Shown here in pieces: positions 46,427 through 55,232 of a stretch of 64,000 bases of DNA. The DNA lies in NCBI RefSeq assembly GCF_030271255.1, contig NZ_JASJOM010000002.1:417857-481856 (forward strand), read 5' to 3'. The number at the start of each line of letters is the position of its first letter. Within the stretch, counting starts at the first letter, position 1. Under the pieces are notes generated by a model. It was not told the origin of the DNA. It saw only the letters and a program-made list of their open reading frames with translations, and searched no databases. The translations under genes were made by a program, and so were the position numbers. Source of the DNA: Peribacillus folii (lineage in GTDB: Bacteria > Bacillota > Bacilli > Bacillales > DSM-1321).

Positions 46427-47329
46427 ATGAAAAAATGGTGGCTTGTAATAGCTGGTCTTCTATCTTATATCATCGGTGTCGGCCTTTATTTCTCCAATCG
46501 GATCATGTACATGAAAAAGAAGGAAGATGCTTTTATCCAAAATCGGGAAATCCTGGCTAAACGCCTGGTCAGGGAGGATTTCGATAATCTGCCCAAAACG
46601 GAATTCTGGGTATCCTCACCGTCAGGCTATCCCTTGAAATGCCTTTTTGTCGAACCTCATCAAACCAACAAATGGATGGTCATTTCCCATGGTGTGACGG
46701 AGAACAAAGTCAATTCGATCAAGTATATGAATATTTTCCTCAAGCGGGGCTATAATGCCATCATTTATGATCACCGCCGGCACGGAGATTCGGGGGGCAA
46801 GACAAGCAGTTATGGACATTATGAAAAACTCGACCTGAAGGCCGTGATCGATGAATTGAAAAGACTTAAAGGCCCTGACCTTACCATTGGCATCCATGGT
46901 GAATCCATGGGGGCCGCGACCCTGCTTTTATATGCCGGGATGCTTGAAGATGGAGCTGATTTTTACATTTCCGACTGTCCATTTTCAAATTTCGAGGATC
47001 AAATCCAACATCAGCTCAAATCGGAAATTCCCCTTCCTTCATGGACCGTGTTCCCGCTTGGGCGCCTGTTCATCAAACTCCGGGACGGATATTGGACTAA
47101 CGAAGTGTCCCCGATCAAGTATATGAAAAACATCCACAGCCCGGTCCTTTTCATTCACAGTGAAAAGGACACCTTCATTCCCGTTTCCATGACGATGGAT
47201 TTATATGCAGCAAAAGAGGGCCCAAAGCAGCTGTACATCGCTAAAAAAGGGGCCCATGCTCAATCTTATAATGAAAATCCGCAAGAATATGAAGCACAAA
47301 TCGATCAGTTCCTAAAGCTCGTCGAGTAG
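46427..47329 (+). CDS. yqkD: Alpha/beta hydrolase YqkD
   Basis: 300-residue hydrolase with an N-terminal membrane anchor (about 3-22). The nucleophile elbow is GESMGA, the acid and His are likely in HSEKDTFIP and KGAHAQSY. Extracytoplasmic or membrane-bound serine hydrolase, substrate unknown. The SD is AAGGGGG. Position matches yqkD. Confidence 0.9.
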   Translation: MKKWWLVIAGLLSYIIGVGLYFSNRIMYMKKKEDAFIQNREILAKRLVREDFDNLPKTEFWVSSPSGYPLKCLFVEPHQTNKWMVISHGVTENKVNSIKYMNIFLKRGYNAIIYDHRRHGDSGGKTSSYGHYEKLDLKAVIDELKRLKGPDLTIGIHGESMGAATLLLYAGMLEDGADFYISDCPFSNFEDQIQHQLKSEIPLPSWTVFPLGRLFIKLRDGYWTNEVSPIKYMKNIHSPVLFIHSEKDTFIPVSMTMDLYAAKEGPKQLYIAKKGAHAQSYNENPQEYEAQIDQFLKLVE

Positions 47330-47330
47330 G

Positions 47331-47357
47331 AAAAGAGGGATAACCCCCTCTTTTCTT
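47331..47357. terminator. Bidirectional terminator yqkD / yqkB
   Basis: AAAAGAGGG-ATAA-CCCCCTCTTTT between the convergent genes. Confidence 0.8.
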
Positions 47358-47680
47358 TACATTTTGTTAAAAAAGCTCATTCTTGGATTCAGGATTTGAT
47401 TCGGACTTTTTAACTGAAAACTGTTTGCTTCCGGCACAAAGTCTATTTTCATGCTTTCATCGAGGAAAATCATTTTTGATTTTTCTACGAATAGAGGAAT
47501 TCCGTTCGTTTCAACCTTTTCGTTCCCTTCCTCCACTTCATCGACCAGCCATAGCGCCGTTACACCGCTTACCACGCAGCCGCAGCCATCCGTGTCATAT
47601 TTCAACTGTAAATGCCCTTCCTGTCCCTGTAGCTTATCGGCTATCTTCCCTGCCGCTCTTTCCGTCCATTCAATATACAT
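47357..47680 (-). CDS. yqkB: HesB/IscA-like iron-sulfur protein YqkB
   Basis: 107-residue member of the HesB/IscA superfamily. The segment YDTDGCGCVVSGVTALWL carries the two close cysteines; the third, C-terminal Cys pair of true A-type carriers is missing, which is usual for this YqkB group. A role in iron-sulfur metabolism is inferred. The SD is GGAGG. Confidence 0.85.
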   Translation of the reverse strand: MYIEWTERAAGKIADKLQGQEGHLQLKYDTDGCGCVVSGVTALWLVDEVEEGNEKVETNGIPLFVEKSKMIFLDESMKIDFVPEANSFQLKSPNQILNPRMSFFNKM

Positions 47681-47761
47681 GTTACATGCCTCCCGATGCT
47701 TTCTTTGCCTGCCCCCATTATAAACGATAAACGCGCTGCTGTTAACGATTCTGCCTGCCTT

Positions 47762-47797
47762 TAGGACTGCCCGGGGAAAGCGGCAGCCCTTTTTTTC
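47762..47797 (+). terminator. Plus-oriented terminator between yolD-like gene and yqkB
   Basis: GGACTGCC and GGCAGCCC with seven T on the + strand. Neighbouring genes are both on the minus strand, so the orientation is unexpected. Confidence 0.55.
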
Positions 47798-47798
47798 A

Positions 47799-48134
47799 TC
47801 ACCCTTCCATTATCCTCACATCCGCTATATCTGAAAGCTTGATATAGTGGGCCTGCTGAAAATGGTCAACGATATGGAGCTTTTGGTTGAGCTCATTATA
47901 ATAATGGATCCGGCCAATTAGCAGCTGATACCGGTTTCCTTCATAATGGGCAATCGAGACATCCTTCCTATCCTCCATCGCCTCCCCCATCACGGCATTC
48001 ATCTCTTCCAACTGCTGCTCATCAAGCATGCGTTTCGTTTCATAACCATCCTCCACCACCCAATCCCGCAGCATTTTCACATGCTCCGGCAGCATCATCG
48101 ATGTCCATTTGATCCGGCCTCGATCACGAATCAT
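47799..48134 (-). CDS. yqjX: YolD-like protein
   Basis: 111-residue YolD-like family protein (DRGRIKWTSMMLPEHVKMLRDW is the family start). YolD-like genes regularly sit next to UvrX/YqjW-type Y-family polymerases and are part of SOS operons; the exact role is unclear. It follows the polymerase gene by 28 bp on the same strand. The symbol is by position relative to B. subtilis yqjX-yqjW. Confidence 0.85.
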   Translation of the reverse strand: MIRDRGRIKWTSMMLPEHVKMLRDWVVEDGYETKRMLDEQQLEEMNAVMGEAMEDRKDVSIAHYEGNRYQLLIGRIHYYNELNQKLHIVDHFQQAHYIKLSDIADVRIMEG

Positions 48135-48162
48135 CCTTTTCCCCTCCCTTCAAAATTCCACA

Positions 48163-49422
48163 TCACGCTTTATGTCCGCCAAGCAGCCTGCTCCGGTAAA
48201 CCGCTGTACCCGCTTCGGTATACGAAACGGCACGCAATAACGCCCTCGACCCATATTTATGGCGAATGCGATCGACCGTGTAACTCAGCTCCCGCTTTTT
48301 CCAGCGCGACATATCAAATAAAGTCAGCTGCATCTCGTTATCGTCGATAATGTTCGAAAGTGTGACCGCTATGCTCCGAACCGTTTTTTGCTTTGTATAG
48401 TTCTCATGGAAAAGCTCCAGGCAAACTTTATACAGCTCCATCGTTATGTTAGTCGGTTCGCCAATCGAACGGGAACGCTGGAAGCCCCCGCCAAATTCAT
48501 CCTTGCTGTAGCCAATGCTCAGACTGACCGTCCTGCCTGCCTTGTAATGGGTGCGTGCCCTTCTTCCAACTTCTTCGCAAATCTCCAGCATCACCTGCTT
48601 GATTTCATGCTCTTCCTTGTAGTCCCGCAGCAGAATCTGGCTTTTTCCAAAGCTCACCTGCCCCTCGATAATCGGTGCCCCCACATCTGATAAATCGATT
48701 CCCCACGCATGGTGGTAAAGCTGATTGCCCATGATGCCAAACTTCGCTTCAAGTAATTCAAGATCATAATTGGCAAGCTGCCCAACCGTAAATATTCCCA
48801 TTCGATGAAGGGTCTTTTCCACACGCCTGCCGATGCCCCACATTTCATGAAGCGGGGAAACCGGCCAAAGCTTGCTTGGCACATCCTCATACTTCCATTC
48901 CGCAATCCCTTCATGCTTCGCTTCTAAATCCAAGCAAAGCTTGGCCATAAGCATATTCGGACCAATCCCAATGGCACATGGGAGCTGTAATTCCCTTTCC
49001 ATTTCATCTTTTATCTTTTCAGCTATCGTCCAGGCATCTCCCCATAAAGAAGCGGCCCCGTCGACTTTCACAAAACTTTCATCCACACTATATACGTGAA
49101 TGGCTTCTTTAGGCACATAACGGTTGAACAGGCGGGTAATTTCCGTTGAGACCCTTAAATAGGTCGCCATTTTCGGTTCAACGACGACAATCCTTGGATC
49201 ATTCGGAATCTCAAACATCCGCGAACCCGTTTTGATGCCAAACTCCTTCTTCATCTTGGGAGAAGCAGCAAGCACGATGCTCCCCGTCCTCTGTAAATCA
49301 CCAACCACCGCTAGATAACACTCGAGCGGATTTAAGCCAAGCATGACCGCTGAACAGCTTGCATAAAAACTTTTCATATCGATACACATAATTGATTGTT
49401 TCGGCATCGTCCCATAATCCAT
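48163..49422 (-). CDS. yqjW: Y-family DNA polymerase (YqjW/UvrX type)
   Basis: 419-residue error-prone translesion polymerase. Catalytic carboxylates are in CIDMKSFYASCSAV and YSVDESFVKVDG. The thumb HhH and little-finger domain follow. B. subtilis YqjW is known as polymerase Y2 and is SOS-induced. Two LexA-type boxes lie upstream. The start ATG at 49422 is after GGGTGA; an internal ATG at 49407 is an alternative. Confidence 0.92.
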   Translation of the reverse strand: MDYGTMPKQSIMCIDMKSFYASCSAVMLGLNPLECYLAVVGDLQRTGSIVLAASPKMKKEFGIKTGSRMFEIPNDPRIVVVEPKMATYLRVSTEITRLFNRYVPKEAIHVYSVDESFVKVDGAASLWGDAWTIAEKIKDEMERELQLPCAIGIGPNMLMAKLCLDLEAKHEGIAEWKYEDVPSKLWPVSPLHEMWGIGRRVEKTLHRMGIFTVGQLANYDLELLEAKFGIMGNQLYHHAWGIDLSDVGAPIIEGQVSFGKSQILLRDYKEEHEIKQVMLEICEEVGRRARTHYKAGRTVSLSIGYSKDEFGGGFQRSRSIGEPTNITMELYKVCLELFHENYTKQKTVRSIAVTLSNIIDDNEMQLTLFDMSRWKKRELSYTVDRIRHKYGSRALLRAVSYTEAGTAVYRSRLLGGHKA

Positions 49423-49441
49423 AATCCATTCACCCTAACAA

Positions 49442-49453
49442 GAATATACGTTC
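49442..49453 (-). promoter_or_regulatory. LexA (SOS) box 1
   Basis: GAATATACGTTC on the + strand, one mismatch to GAACNNNNGTTC, 20 bp before the polymerase start. Confidence 0.7.
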
Positions 49454-49480
49454 GCTTTTATTATATTCATTACTTTAACC

Positions 49481-49492
49481 GAATATACGTTC
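49481..49492 (-). promoter_or_regulatory. LexA (SOS) box 2
   Basis: Identical 12-mer GAATATACGTTC, 39 bp from the first box (start to start). The exact repetition supports a real operator pair. Confidence 0.7.
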
Positions 49493-49842
49493 TTGTTCAA
49501 TGGAAGTTTTCAGCCAAATTTCTACTTTTTAATGCAATTTCCTCGAAAAATATATTTATCCTTATATTAGGCAAAAAATCCATTATTTTCTTTTATATCC
49601 ATATAGTTTTTTAATAATAGATCAATTCGTAGCTTGAATTATTCAAAATGATTCCAAATACTCACCCACTCAACTGTTTTACATTAAATTTCAATAGTCT
49701 TTGGAATGCTCTTTTTATAGGTCTTACTATCTAATTTTTGTAATGAAACTGTAATCAAAAATATGTCTAATTGTCATAATGGTATTGTAGGATAATATTG
49801 TTAAGAACAATCGTGAGATAGATAGAGAGGAAATGAAAACTA

Positions 49843-50502
49843 ATGAAGAAATGGATCGCTTCAGCTGCTGTTGCTTCTGCCATGATGCTGACCCCGCTGC
49901 AAGCCTTTGCTAATATTGGAGACCAAACCCTCAGACCCGGAATGACACATAGCGATGTCAAACAACTACAACAACTTTTAAAAACCAAAGGTTATTTCAC
50001 ATATTCAGGTTCACTGACTACATATTATGGAACCTACTCCACATCAGCAGTAAAGAAATTCCAAAAGGCTAAAGGTCTAACCGCCGATGGAATTGCCGGA
50101 AGAGGCACATTCAATGCACTTGGCGTTTATAATGTCAATAATACAAGCATGATCAACTATGCAAAAACCTTGATTGGCAAACCTTATAAATGGGGCGGAA
50201 CGACTCCGGCTGGATTCGATTGCTCTGGCTTCATCTATTACGTGTTCCAGAAGTCACAAGGAATCACCTTACCGCGTACCACGTCCTTGCTCTACTCCAA
50301 TACAGGTTTAAAAGTATCGTCACCCTCTAAAGGAGATCTTGTATTCTTTGATACTTCTTCAGGAAGAACAGGCGTATCACACGTTGGGATTTATATTGGA
50401 AACGGTCAATTCATTCAGGCTTCGACTTCAAAAGGAGTAACCATCACGGATATGGATAATTCTTATTGGAAACCAAGATATTTAGGTGCAAAAACTTTAT
50501 AA
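49843..50502 (+). CDS. NlpC/P60 peptidoglycan endopeptidase with PG-binding domain
   Basis: Secreted 219-residue cell-wall hydrolase. Signal peptide about 1-23 (cleavage after AFA). A PG_binding_1 domain spans about 30-95 (DVKQLQQLLKTKGYFT, GLTADGIAGRGTFNAL). The NlpC/P60 domain has catalytic Cys127 (GFDCSGF), His180 (SHVGIYIG) and Gln192. It should cleave D-Glu-DAP bonds in stem peptides. Single gene with its own terminator. No B. subtilis gene of this order at this place. Confidence 0.93.
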   Translation: MKKWIASAAVASAMMLTPLQAFANIGDQTLRPGMTHSDVKQLQQLLKTKGYFTYSGSLTTYYGTYSTSAVKKFQKAKGLTADGIAGRGTFNALGVYNVNNTSMINYAKTLIGKPYKWGGTTPAGFDCSGFIYYVFQKSQGITLPRTTSLLYSNTGLKVSSPSKGDLVFFDTSSGRTGVSHVGIYIGNGQFIQASTSKGVTITDMDNSYWKPRYLGAKTL

Positions 50503-50532
50503 CCCGCAGGGACGGGCTATTGAAATCCCGTC

Positions 50533-50570
50533 AAAGAGCCGGACAGAACTTCTGTCCGGCTCTTTTTATT
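50533..50570 (+). terminator. Terminator of the NlpC/P60 gene
   Basis: AAGAGCCGGACAGA and TCTGTCCGGCTCTT with TTTTT tail. Confidence 0.88.
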
Positions 50571-50647
50571 ATGATGGATGCCGAACCAAAAAAAGACCCA
50601 GGGAGGGTGCTTTTGGATGTGAACATGAGTGAAATGCAGTTCATAGG

Positions 50648-51175
50648 CTATTTTACATATAAAATCTCATCCGTTATATCCTCGACGGTCACCACGAAGG
50701 AAGAATCCATATTGGAACGATTCATCATTTCGATCGTGTACACATGCTCTGAGGGCAGATGGGTGATTCCAAGAACGATGAATCGCTGACTTTCGGCTTC
50801 GCTGACATACTCGAGGGCAGAGCTGACCGCCCGCTGCTCGGCTAAGCTTTGTTCATCCGTCAAAACAAGAAGCAACTCCGCCTTCGCTTTCCCAGGAAAT
50901 GATTTCGTGACGCCGCCCCTGTGCCACGGTTTGACTTTCATCCCAACCTCTAGCTCGGAAAAATCAAGGTGCTTCCCCTGTTGATCTTGAATATATGTAT
51001 CAGCGGTCACCTTATAATAAGTCCCTTTAACCAAGATCCTTTTATCGTCAAGATCGGTAATGAAGCCTTCTTCTCCCTTGGCAATGTTCTCCCGCTTGTT
51101 CCAATCAGAGGTTTGACAGCTCCCTAGAATGCAGACGACCAACAAATACATAAACAGGTTTACCATCTTCTTCAT
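50648..51175 (-). CDS. Lipoprotein with DUF3221-like domain
   Basis: 175-residue lipoprotein. Signal peptide MKKMVNLFMYLLVVCILGSC with lipobox LGSC at 17-20 (lipidated Cys20). The core (EEGFITDLDDKRILVKGTYY ... DFSELEVGMKVKPWHRGGVTKSFPGKA) resembles DUF3221 small secreted proteins. C-terminal half (about 100-175) is less conserved. Start chosen at 51175 after AGGAGG; the open frame to 51301 has no SD. Confidence 0.8.
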   Translation of the reverse strand: MKKMVNLFMYLLVVCILGSCQTSDWNKRENIAKGEEGFITDLDDKRILVKGTYYKVTADTYIQDQQGKHLDFSELEVGMKVKPWHRGGVTKSFPGKAKAELLLVLTDEQSLAEQRAVSSALEYVSEAESQRFIVLGITHLPSEHVYTIEMMNRSNMDSSFVVTVEDITDEILYVK

Positions 51176-51371
51176 GAAAATCCCTCCTAAAAAATAGACG
51201 CAATTCGCCATGAAATGGTTACCGATTGATTTAATATAAATCCCCCTTCCTAAAACAGGATCATTTTCACTTTCATTTGCGGTCCTGACCTGACAATTCA
51301 ATCAGCGGAGGAAGGGGATTGACGGTTTTTATAGAATTAGTAAGGAATAACTTGTGAAAGGAAGAAAACAC

Positions 51372-51767
51372 GTGAAATTAAAAGTCATAAACAGCATACG
51401 AACCAATAATTTTACCGACGAACGTTTGATAGAAAGGATTACGGAATTATGGCAGCGGGCTTCCGATCGTCTGGCTAATCAAGAGGCAATTACCTATGCT
51501 GTATACCATACATATGAAAATGATTATAAAGGCGATTATTCATTAAGTATAACCGTTGAAGCGGATGATGGGGAGCCTTCACTGGAAATCCCGGATAACG
51601 CAAAATATGAAATCTTCAGTGTCGACACAACAATGGAACACGGGGTTTTCAGCACCTGGAAAGAAATATGGGCGCGTGAGGATGCGGGGACATTGGAGAG
51701 GGCATACTCCTTCGACTTTGAAAAATATTATCCCAATGGAGAAATTGAAGTTCACATAGCCATATAG
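51372..51767 (+). CDS. GyrI/Cass2-like effector-binding domain protein
   Basis: 131-residue soluble protein. The sequence LIERITELWQRASDR, YAVYHTYENDYKGDYSLSITVE and DAGTLERAYSFDFEKYYPNGEIEVHIAI fits the integron-cassette effector-binding fold (GyrI-like small-molecule binding). No DNA-binding domain is attached. Start is the GTG at 51372 after AAAGGAAG; a GTG at 51354 is possible. Ligand unknown. Confidence 0.78.
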   Translation: MKLKVINSIRTNNFTDERLIERITELWQRASDRLANQEAITYAVYHTYENDYKGDYSLSITVEADDGEPSLEIPDNAKYEIFSVDTTMEHGVFSTWKEIWAREDAGTLERAYSFDFEKYYPNGEIEVHIAI

Positions 51768-51941
51768 CAAACTCATAACGTTCCTTCCCTCTCCTGGCGG
51801 TCCAGGGAGCCTCCCTCGCATGCGGGCTCCCCCTCTCGCACCTTTCGTTTCCAAAAATTCCGGTAAGGAAAACGAAGAAGACATCCCGATTTACTTTGTG
51901 CAGAAGGATCTGCGAGAGTCTCCTTATGCGAACTGCAAAAT

Positions 51942-51982
51942 AAAAAAAGGGTTTCGAAATGTTTCCATTTCGAAACCCTTTT
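51942..51982. terminator. Bidirectional terminator before yqjQ
   Basis: AAAGGGTTTCGAAATG and CATTTCGAAACCCTTT form a perfect stem with A- and T-runs. Confidence 0.9.
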
Positions 51983-52015
51983 GCCTGAATGCTACGTACA
52001 AATTCCGTACATTGC

Positions 52016-52807
52016 TTATTTTTTAAAAAATGCTTTTTTTCCTAAGGATTCCGAAATCCCCGGAAATAGCGAATACCATTTCCCAGCCAAGTCCATCCAG
52101 CCAGGGAGATTGATTTCCCTCTTATTGGTCAGCATCGCCGCTACGATTTTAGTCGCGACATGCCTAGGCTTAAGCATGAATTTTTCAACATTTTTCAGAT
52201 ATGTACCCGATTCATCGGCGATATCAAAGAAATTCGTTTCTATCGGTCCCGGGTTGACGGTGGTCACATAAACATGATCTTCCATCAGCTCGAGCCGGAG
52301 GGCGTTTGAATAGCCGAGAACGGCGAATTTGGTCGAAGAATACAAGGATGATTTAGGAGTGGCAATTTTGCCTGCCTGTGAAGCGATATTAATGATATGC
52401 CCTGATTTTCTTTCCTTCATATAGGGAAGGACTTGCTTTGTACAGGCCATCAGCCCTATCACATTGACGGCAAACATCGCTTTCGTTTCGTCCACTCCCG
52501 TATCCTGTGCTTCTTTGAAGGTCCCGAAGCCGGCATTATTGACCAATACGTCCACTTCACCTATTTGGTTGTGGATGTCTTGGAACACCGTTGCAATCTG
52601 ATCGCTATCTGAAACGTCCAGCTTATAAGCATATGCATCGACCCCATATTGATTGCTTAGCTCATTCTTCAACTGTTGTAATTTATCCAACCTTCTGGCC
52701 AGGAGAACCAGGCGGCATCCCCGCTTTGCCGCCTCGATCGCCACTTCCTTGCCAATCCCTCCGGATGCACCGGTAATCACGATTACTTTCCCTTGCAAGT
52801 TTTTCAA
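52016..52807 (-). CDS. yqjQ: Short-chain dehydrogenase YqjQ
   Basis: 263-residue SDR oxidoreductase. Cofactor motif TGASGGIGKEV at the N-terminus, NNAG, and catalytic Ser-Tyr-Lys (SQAGKIATPKSSLYSSTKFAV). The C-terminus is extended and hydrophobic. Start is TTG at 52807 behind GGAGGGAC. It follows yqjP by 15 bp in an operon, as in B. subtilis. Substrate unknown. Confidence 0.9.
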   Translation of the reverse strand: MKNLQGKVIVITGASGGIGKEVAIEAAKRGCRLVLLARRLDKLQQLKNELSNQYGVDAYAYKLDVSDSDQIATVFQDIHNQIGEVDVLVNNAGFGTFKEAQDTGVDETKAMFAVNVIGLMACTKQVLPYMKERKSGHIINIASQAGKIATPKSSLYSSTKFAVLGYSNALRLELMEDHVYVTTVNPGPIETNFFDIADESGTYLKNVEKFMLKPRHVATKIVAAMLTNKREINLPGWMDLAGKWYSLFPGISESLGKKAFFKK

Positions 52808-52822
52808 AAAGCTGTCCCTCCT

Positions 52823-53797
52823 TTAAGCGATTGAATAGAGAATGACACCAGCTCGGATTTCCGTTTCGACTTCACCCAAATCTTCCAGATAGTCCAGCTG
52901 ACCGATCGTTTCAGACAATGTAAGGCCAACTTCCTGAAGGTATACCTTCGGAAACAATTGCTGACACACTTCAAAGACTGATAATGCCTTATCGGAAAGC
53001 ATACTTTTCACCTGCATCGCCCGATTGTGCTGCCGCTCGAATCTATGTTGAATCAAATCGGCGACCTCATCGCCCTTCACTTCATCACCATGTCCCGAGT
53101 AAACGGTCGATATGGAAAAATCCAATAACTTCTGAAGTGAAGCATTATATTGCAGTAACGGCCTCGGCCTATTGCCCCCAGTAATAATGGGCGGCTCCAT
53201 CAATGGATTGGGTGAAATCTTGGCAAGCAAGTGATCACCGACAATCATGACACCGTCACTTTCCCGATAAAACGATAGATGACTTTGAGCATGCCCTGGA
53301 GTTTCGACCGTTTTCCAGCCTGGAAGGCCAGGCAGTTCATCCCCCTCAGCCAAAAAACCCTGCAGCTTCCGTTCACTGAGAAACTTGATTTCGTCGCGAT
53401 GATGGATCAATTTATTTTTCAGCTCTTCAGCGACTCCAAACTTCGAGGCATAATCAAGGAAGAAACGATTATGGATTTCAAGGAATTCATCACTTAGGGC
53501 GAGCCAGCGCTGATTGTTTTTGTGTCCGTAAACCGGGATTTCCTTTGCAAAGAAATCGAGTGCGCCGGCATGATCAGGGTGATGATGGGTCAAGATGATT
53601 TGTTCGATATCGGTCAATTCCAAGCCCAAATCCGCAAGTCCCTGAGTCAACGCCTCTTTTGATCGTTTCGTTTTGACGCCAGTGTCGATGAGGGTCAAAG
53701 TATCCCCCTTCACAACATAAACATTTACGTCACCCACTGCAAATGGTGTGGGCAAAGCAATTTTTGCAATATCTCCATTCCATTTCACCATATTCAT
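52823..53797 (-). CDS. yqjP: Metallo-beta-lactamase-fold hydrolase YqjP
   Basis: 324-residue MBL-fold protein with metal motif HHHPDHAGAL, GHAQSHLSF, GDHLL and late GHGDEV. Start at the ATG 53797 after AAGGTGGA. It may hydrolyse a thioester or similar small molecule; substrate unknown. First gene of yqjP-yqjQ. Confidence 0.9.
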   Translation of the reverse strand: MNMVKWNGDIAKIALPTPFAVGDVNVYVVKGDTLTLIDTGVKTKRSKEALTQGLADLGLELTDIEQIILTHHHPDHAGALDFFAKEIPVYGHKNNQRWLALSDEFLEIHNRFFLDYASKFGVAEELKNKLIHHRDEIKFLSERKLQGFLAEGDELPGLPGWKTVETPGHAQSHLSFYRESDGVMIVGDHLLAKISPNPLMEPPIITGGNRPRPLLQYNASLQKLLDFSISTVYSGHGDEVKGDEVADLIQHRFERQHNRAMQVKSMLSDKALSVFEVCQQLFPKVYLQEVGLTLSETIGQLDYLEDLGEVETEIRAGVILYSIA

Positions 53798-53968
53798 GTC
53801 CACCTTAGAAATTATATTTATATAAATTTTTTTATGCATCAAACCAAATTCTTAGTACTCATAACAAGTAAATCAATGTATAATTACCATTTTACATATA
53901 TTTTTTGACACTGTCATTATTTTCACATAATTCACGTCTATTTTTTATCGCCAATGCATATATTATCA

Positions 53969-53998
53969 TTGACAGAGTGACGACATATCCTTCATAAT
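53969..53998 (+). promoter_or_regulatory. Promoter of the proI T-box leader
   Basis: TTGACA (53969-53974), 18 bp, CATAAT (53993-53998), ahead of the structured leader. Confidence 0.7.
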
Positions 53999-54017
53999 CA
54001 CAAGTAATCAAAGACGG

Positions 54018-54262
54018 TATGGCTATGATTAGGGCCAAGTAAATTTATTGATGGCGTAAAGAGAGTGAAGCCCAGATTGTGCTGAAAGGCTTCATCGCCC
54101 TCTCATAATTGAACCTACCTTATGAGCCTTCAGGAAAACCTGACGTAAATCCCGCGTTAGAGGATGCGAGTGCAGCATTCCTGTTCAATTGGAATGCTGA
54201 ACAAAGGTGGTACCACGGAAGCGAGACCTTTCGTCCTTTATTGGATGAGGGGTCTTTTTGTT
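54018..54262 (+). ncRNA. Proline T-box leader of proI
   Basis: Contains the T-box sequence AACAAAGGTGGTACCACGG (about 54200-54218). Its TGGT can pair with ACCA at the tRNA 3-prime end. Stem I carries AAGTA, GAGAG, GTGCTGAAA and the specifier context GAA-CCT-ACC, with the proline codon CCT at 54114-54116. The leader ends in a terminator (54223-54262: AGACC...GGTCT then TTTTT). Uncharged tRNA-Pro should allow proI transcription. Confidence 0.92.
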
Positions 54263-54305
54263 TTTAGGAAAAAAATCGTTGATAGAAGGAAAAGGAGCGG
54301 AAATC

Positions 54306-55151
54306 ATGAAGAAAATAGCATTCATCGGGGCTGGATCGATGGCAGAGGCAATCATTTCGGGACTGGTGACGCAACAGGTCATACAGCCTGCCAATATTTT
54401 TGTAACGAATAAAGCGAATGATGATAGGTTCGAATATTTAGAAGAACAGTACGGGGTCACCACCACGAGGTCGCTGCAAGCATTATTGCAGGATGCGGAC
54501 CTTGCCGTCCTTGCCGTGAAACCGAAGGATATCTTAGAAACGATGCAATCAATAAAAGAGTACATTCGTGAAGGGATGCTGTTCATTTCCGTTGTGGCCG
54601 GAGTCCACACATCAAGCCTGGAGGGAATCGCCAACAAGCAATTCTCCATCATCCGCGCCATGCCAAATACATCGGCAGCCGTAGGAAAATCAGCTACGGC
54701 CCTTGCCGCTAATGGCCATACGGAAGAGCCGCAATTACAAACGGCCATCACCCTTTTTGAGACGGTAGGGACAGTCGCAATCGTTGAAGAAACGCAGCTT
54801 GATGCGGTAACAGGCTTATCAGGCAGCGGTCCGGCTTATATTTATTACTTGGTCGAAGCATTGGAAAAATCAGCCGAAACAATTGGTCTCGATTCCCAAA
54901 CGGCGAAACAATTAATTCTTCAGACATTGCTAGGTGCAGCGGACATGTTGCAGAAGTCCCCGAAAACGCCAGCCGTGCTCAGGAAGGAGGTAACATCACC
55001 GGGAGGTACGACTGAAGCAGGGTTAAAAGAACTTCAGGCCCATCATGTGCAGGAAGCCTTCATTGCCTGTGTACAGGAAGCCACTGAGCAATCGAAGCGA
55101 ATGGGTGAACAAATAAGCAAAGAACTTGCCAAACATGTCGTCCCCCAGTAA
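54306..55151 (+). CDS. proI: Pyrroline-5-carboxylate reductase ProI
   Basis: Last step of proline biosynthesis: NADPH reduction of pyrroline-5-carboxylate. 281 residues. Cofactor motif FIGAGSMAEAII, substrate motif GLSGSGPAYIYYL, C-terminal PGGTTEAGLKEL. The ATG at 54306 follows AAGGAGCGG; the longer frame runs into the leader terminator. Regulated by the T-box upstream. Confidence 0.95.
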   Translation: MKKIAFIGAGSMAEAIISGLVTQQVIQPANIFVTNKANDDRFEYLEEQYGVTTTRSLQALLQDADLAVLAVKPKDILETMQSIKEYIREGMLFISVVAGVHTSSLEGIANKQFSIIRAMPNTSAAVGKSATALAANGHTEEPQLQTAITLFETVGTVAIVEETQLDAVTGLSGSGPAYIYYLVEALEKSAETIGLDSQTAKQLILQTLLGAADMLQKSPKTPAVLRKEVTSPGGTTEAGLKELQAHHVQEAFIACVQEATEQSKRMGEQISKELAKHVVPQ

Positions 55152-55158
55152 GCATGCG

Positions 55159-55208
55159 GCTGCTTGCCAGGCACCCTTCGGACGGTGACACGGCAAGCAG
55201 TCCTTTTC
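55159..55208 (+). terminator. Terminator of proI
   Basis: CTGCTTGCC...GGCAAGCAG with an internal ACCCTTCGGACGGT structure and TCCTTTT tail. Confidence 0.75.
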
Positions 55209-55232
55209 ATGGTTCGTCCCGTACCCGGGCGC

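Larger units (their letters stand above)
49423..49842. other. Divergent intergenic region polymerase / NlpC-P60 gene
   Basis: About 420 bp, very AT-rich. Contains the two LexA boxes at the left and the promoter region of the NlpC/P60 gene at the right (TTGTCA near 49771, TAATAT 16 bp further). No gene seen. Confidence 0.55.
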
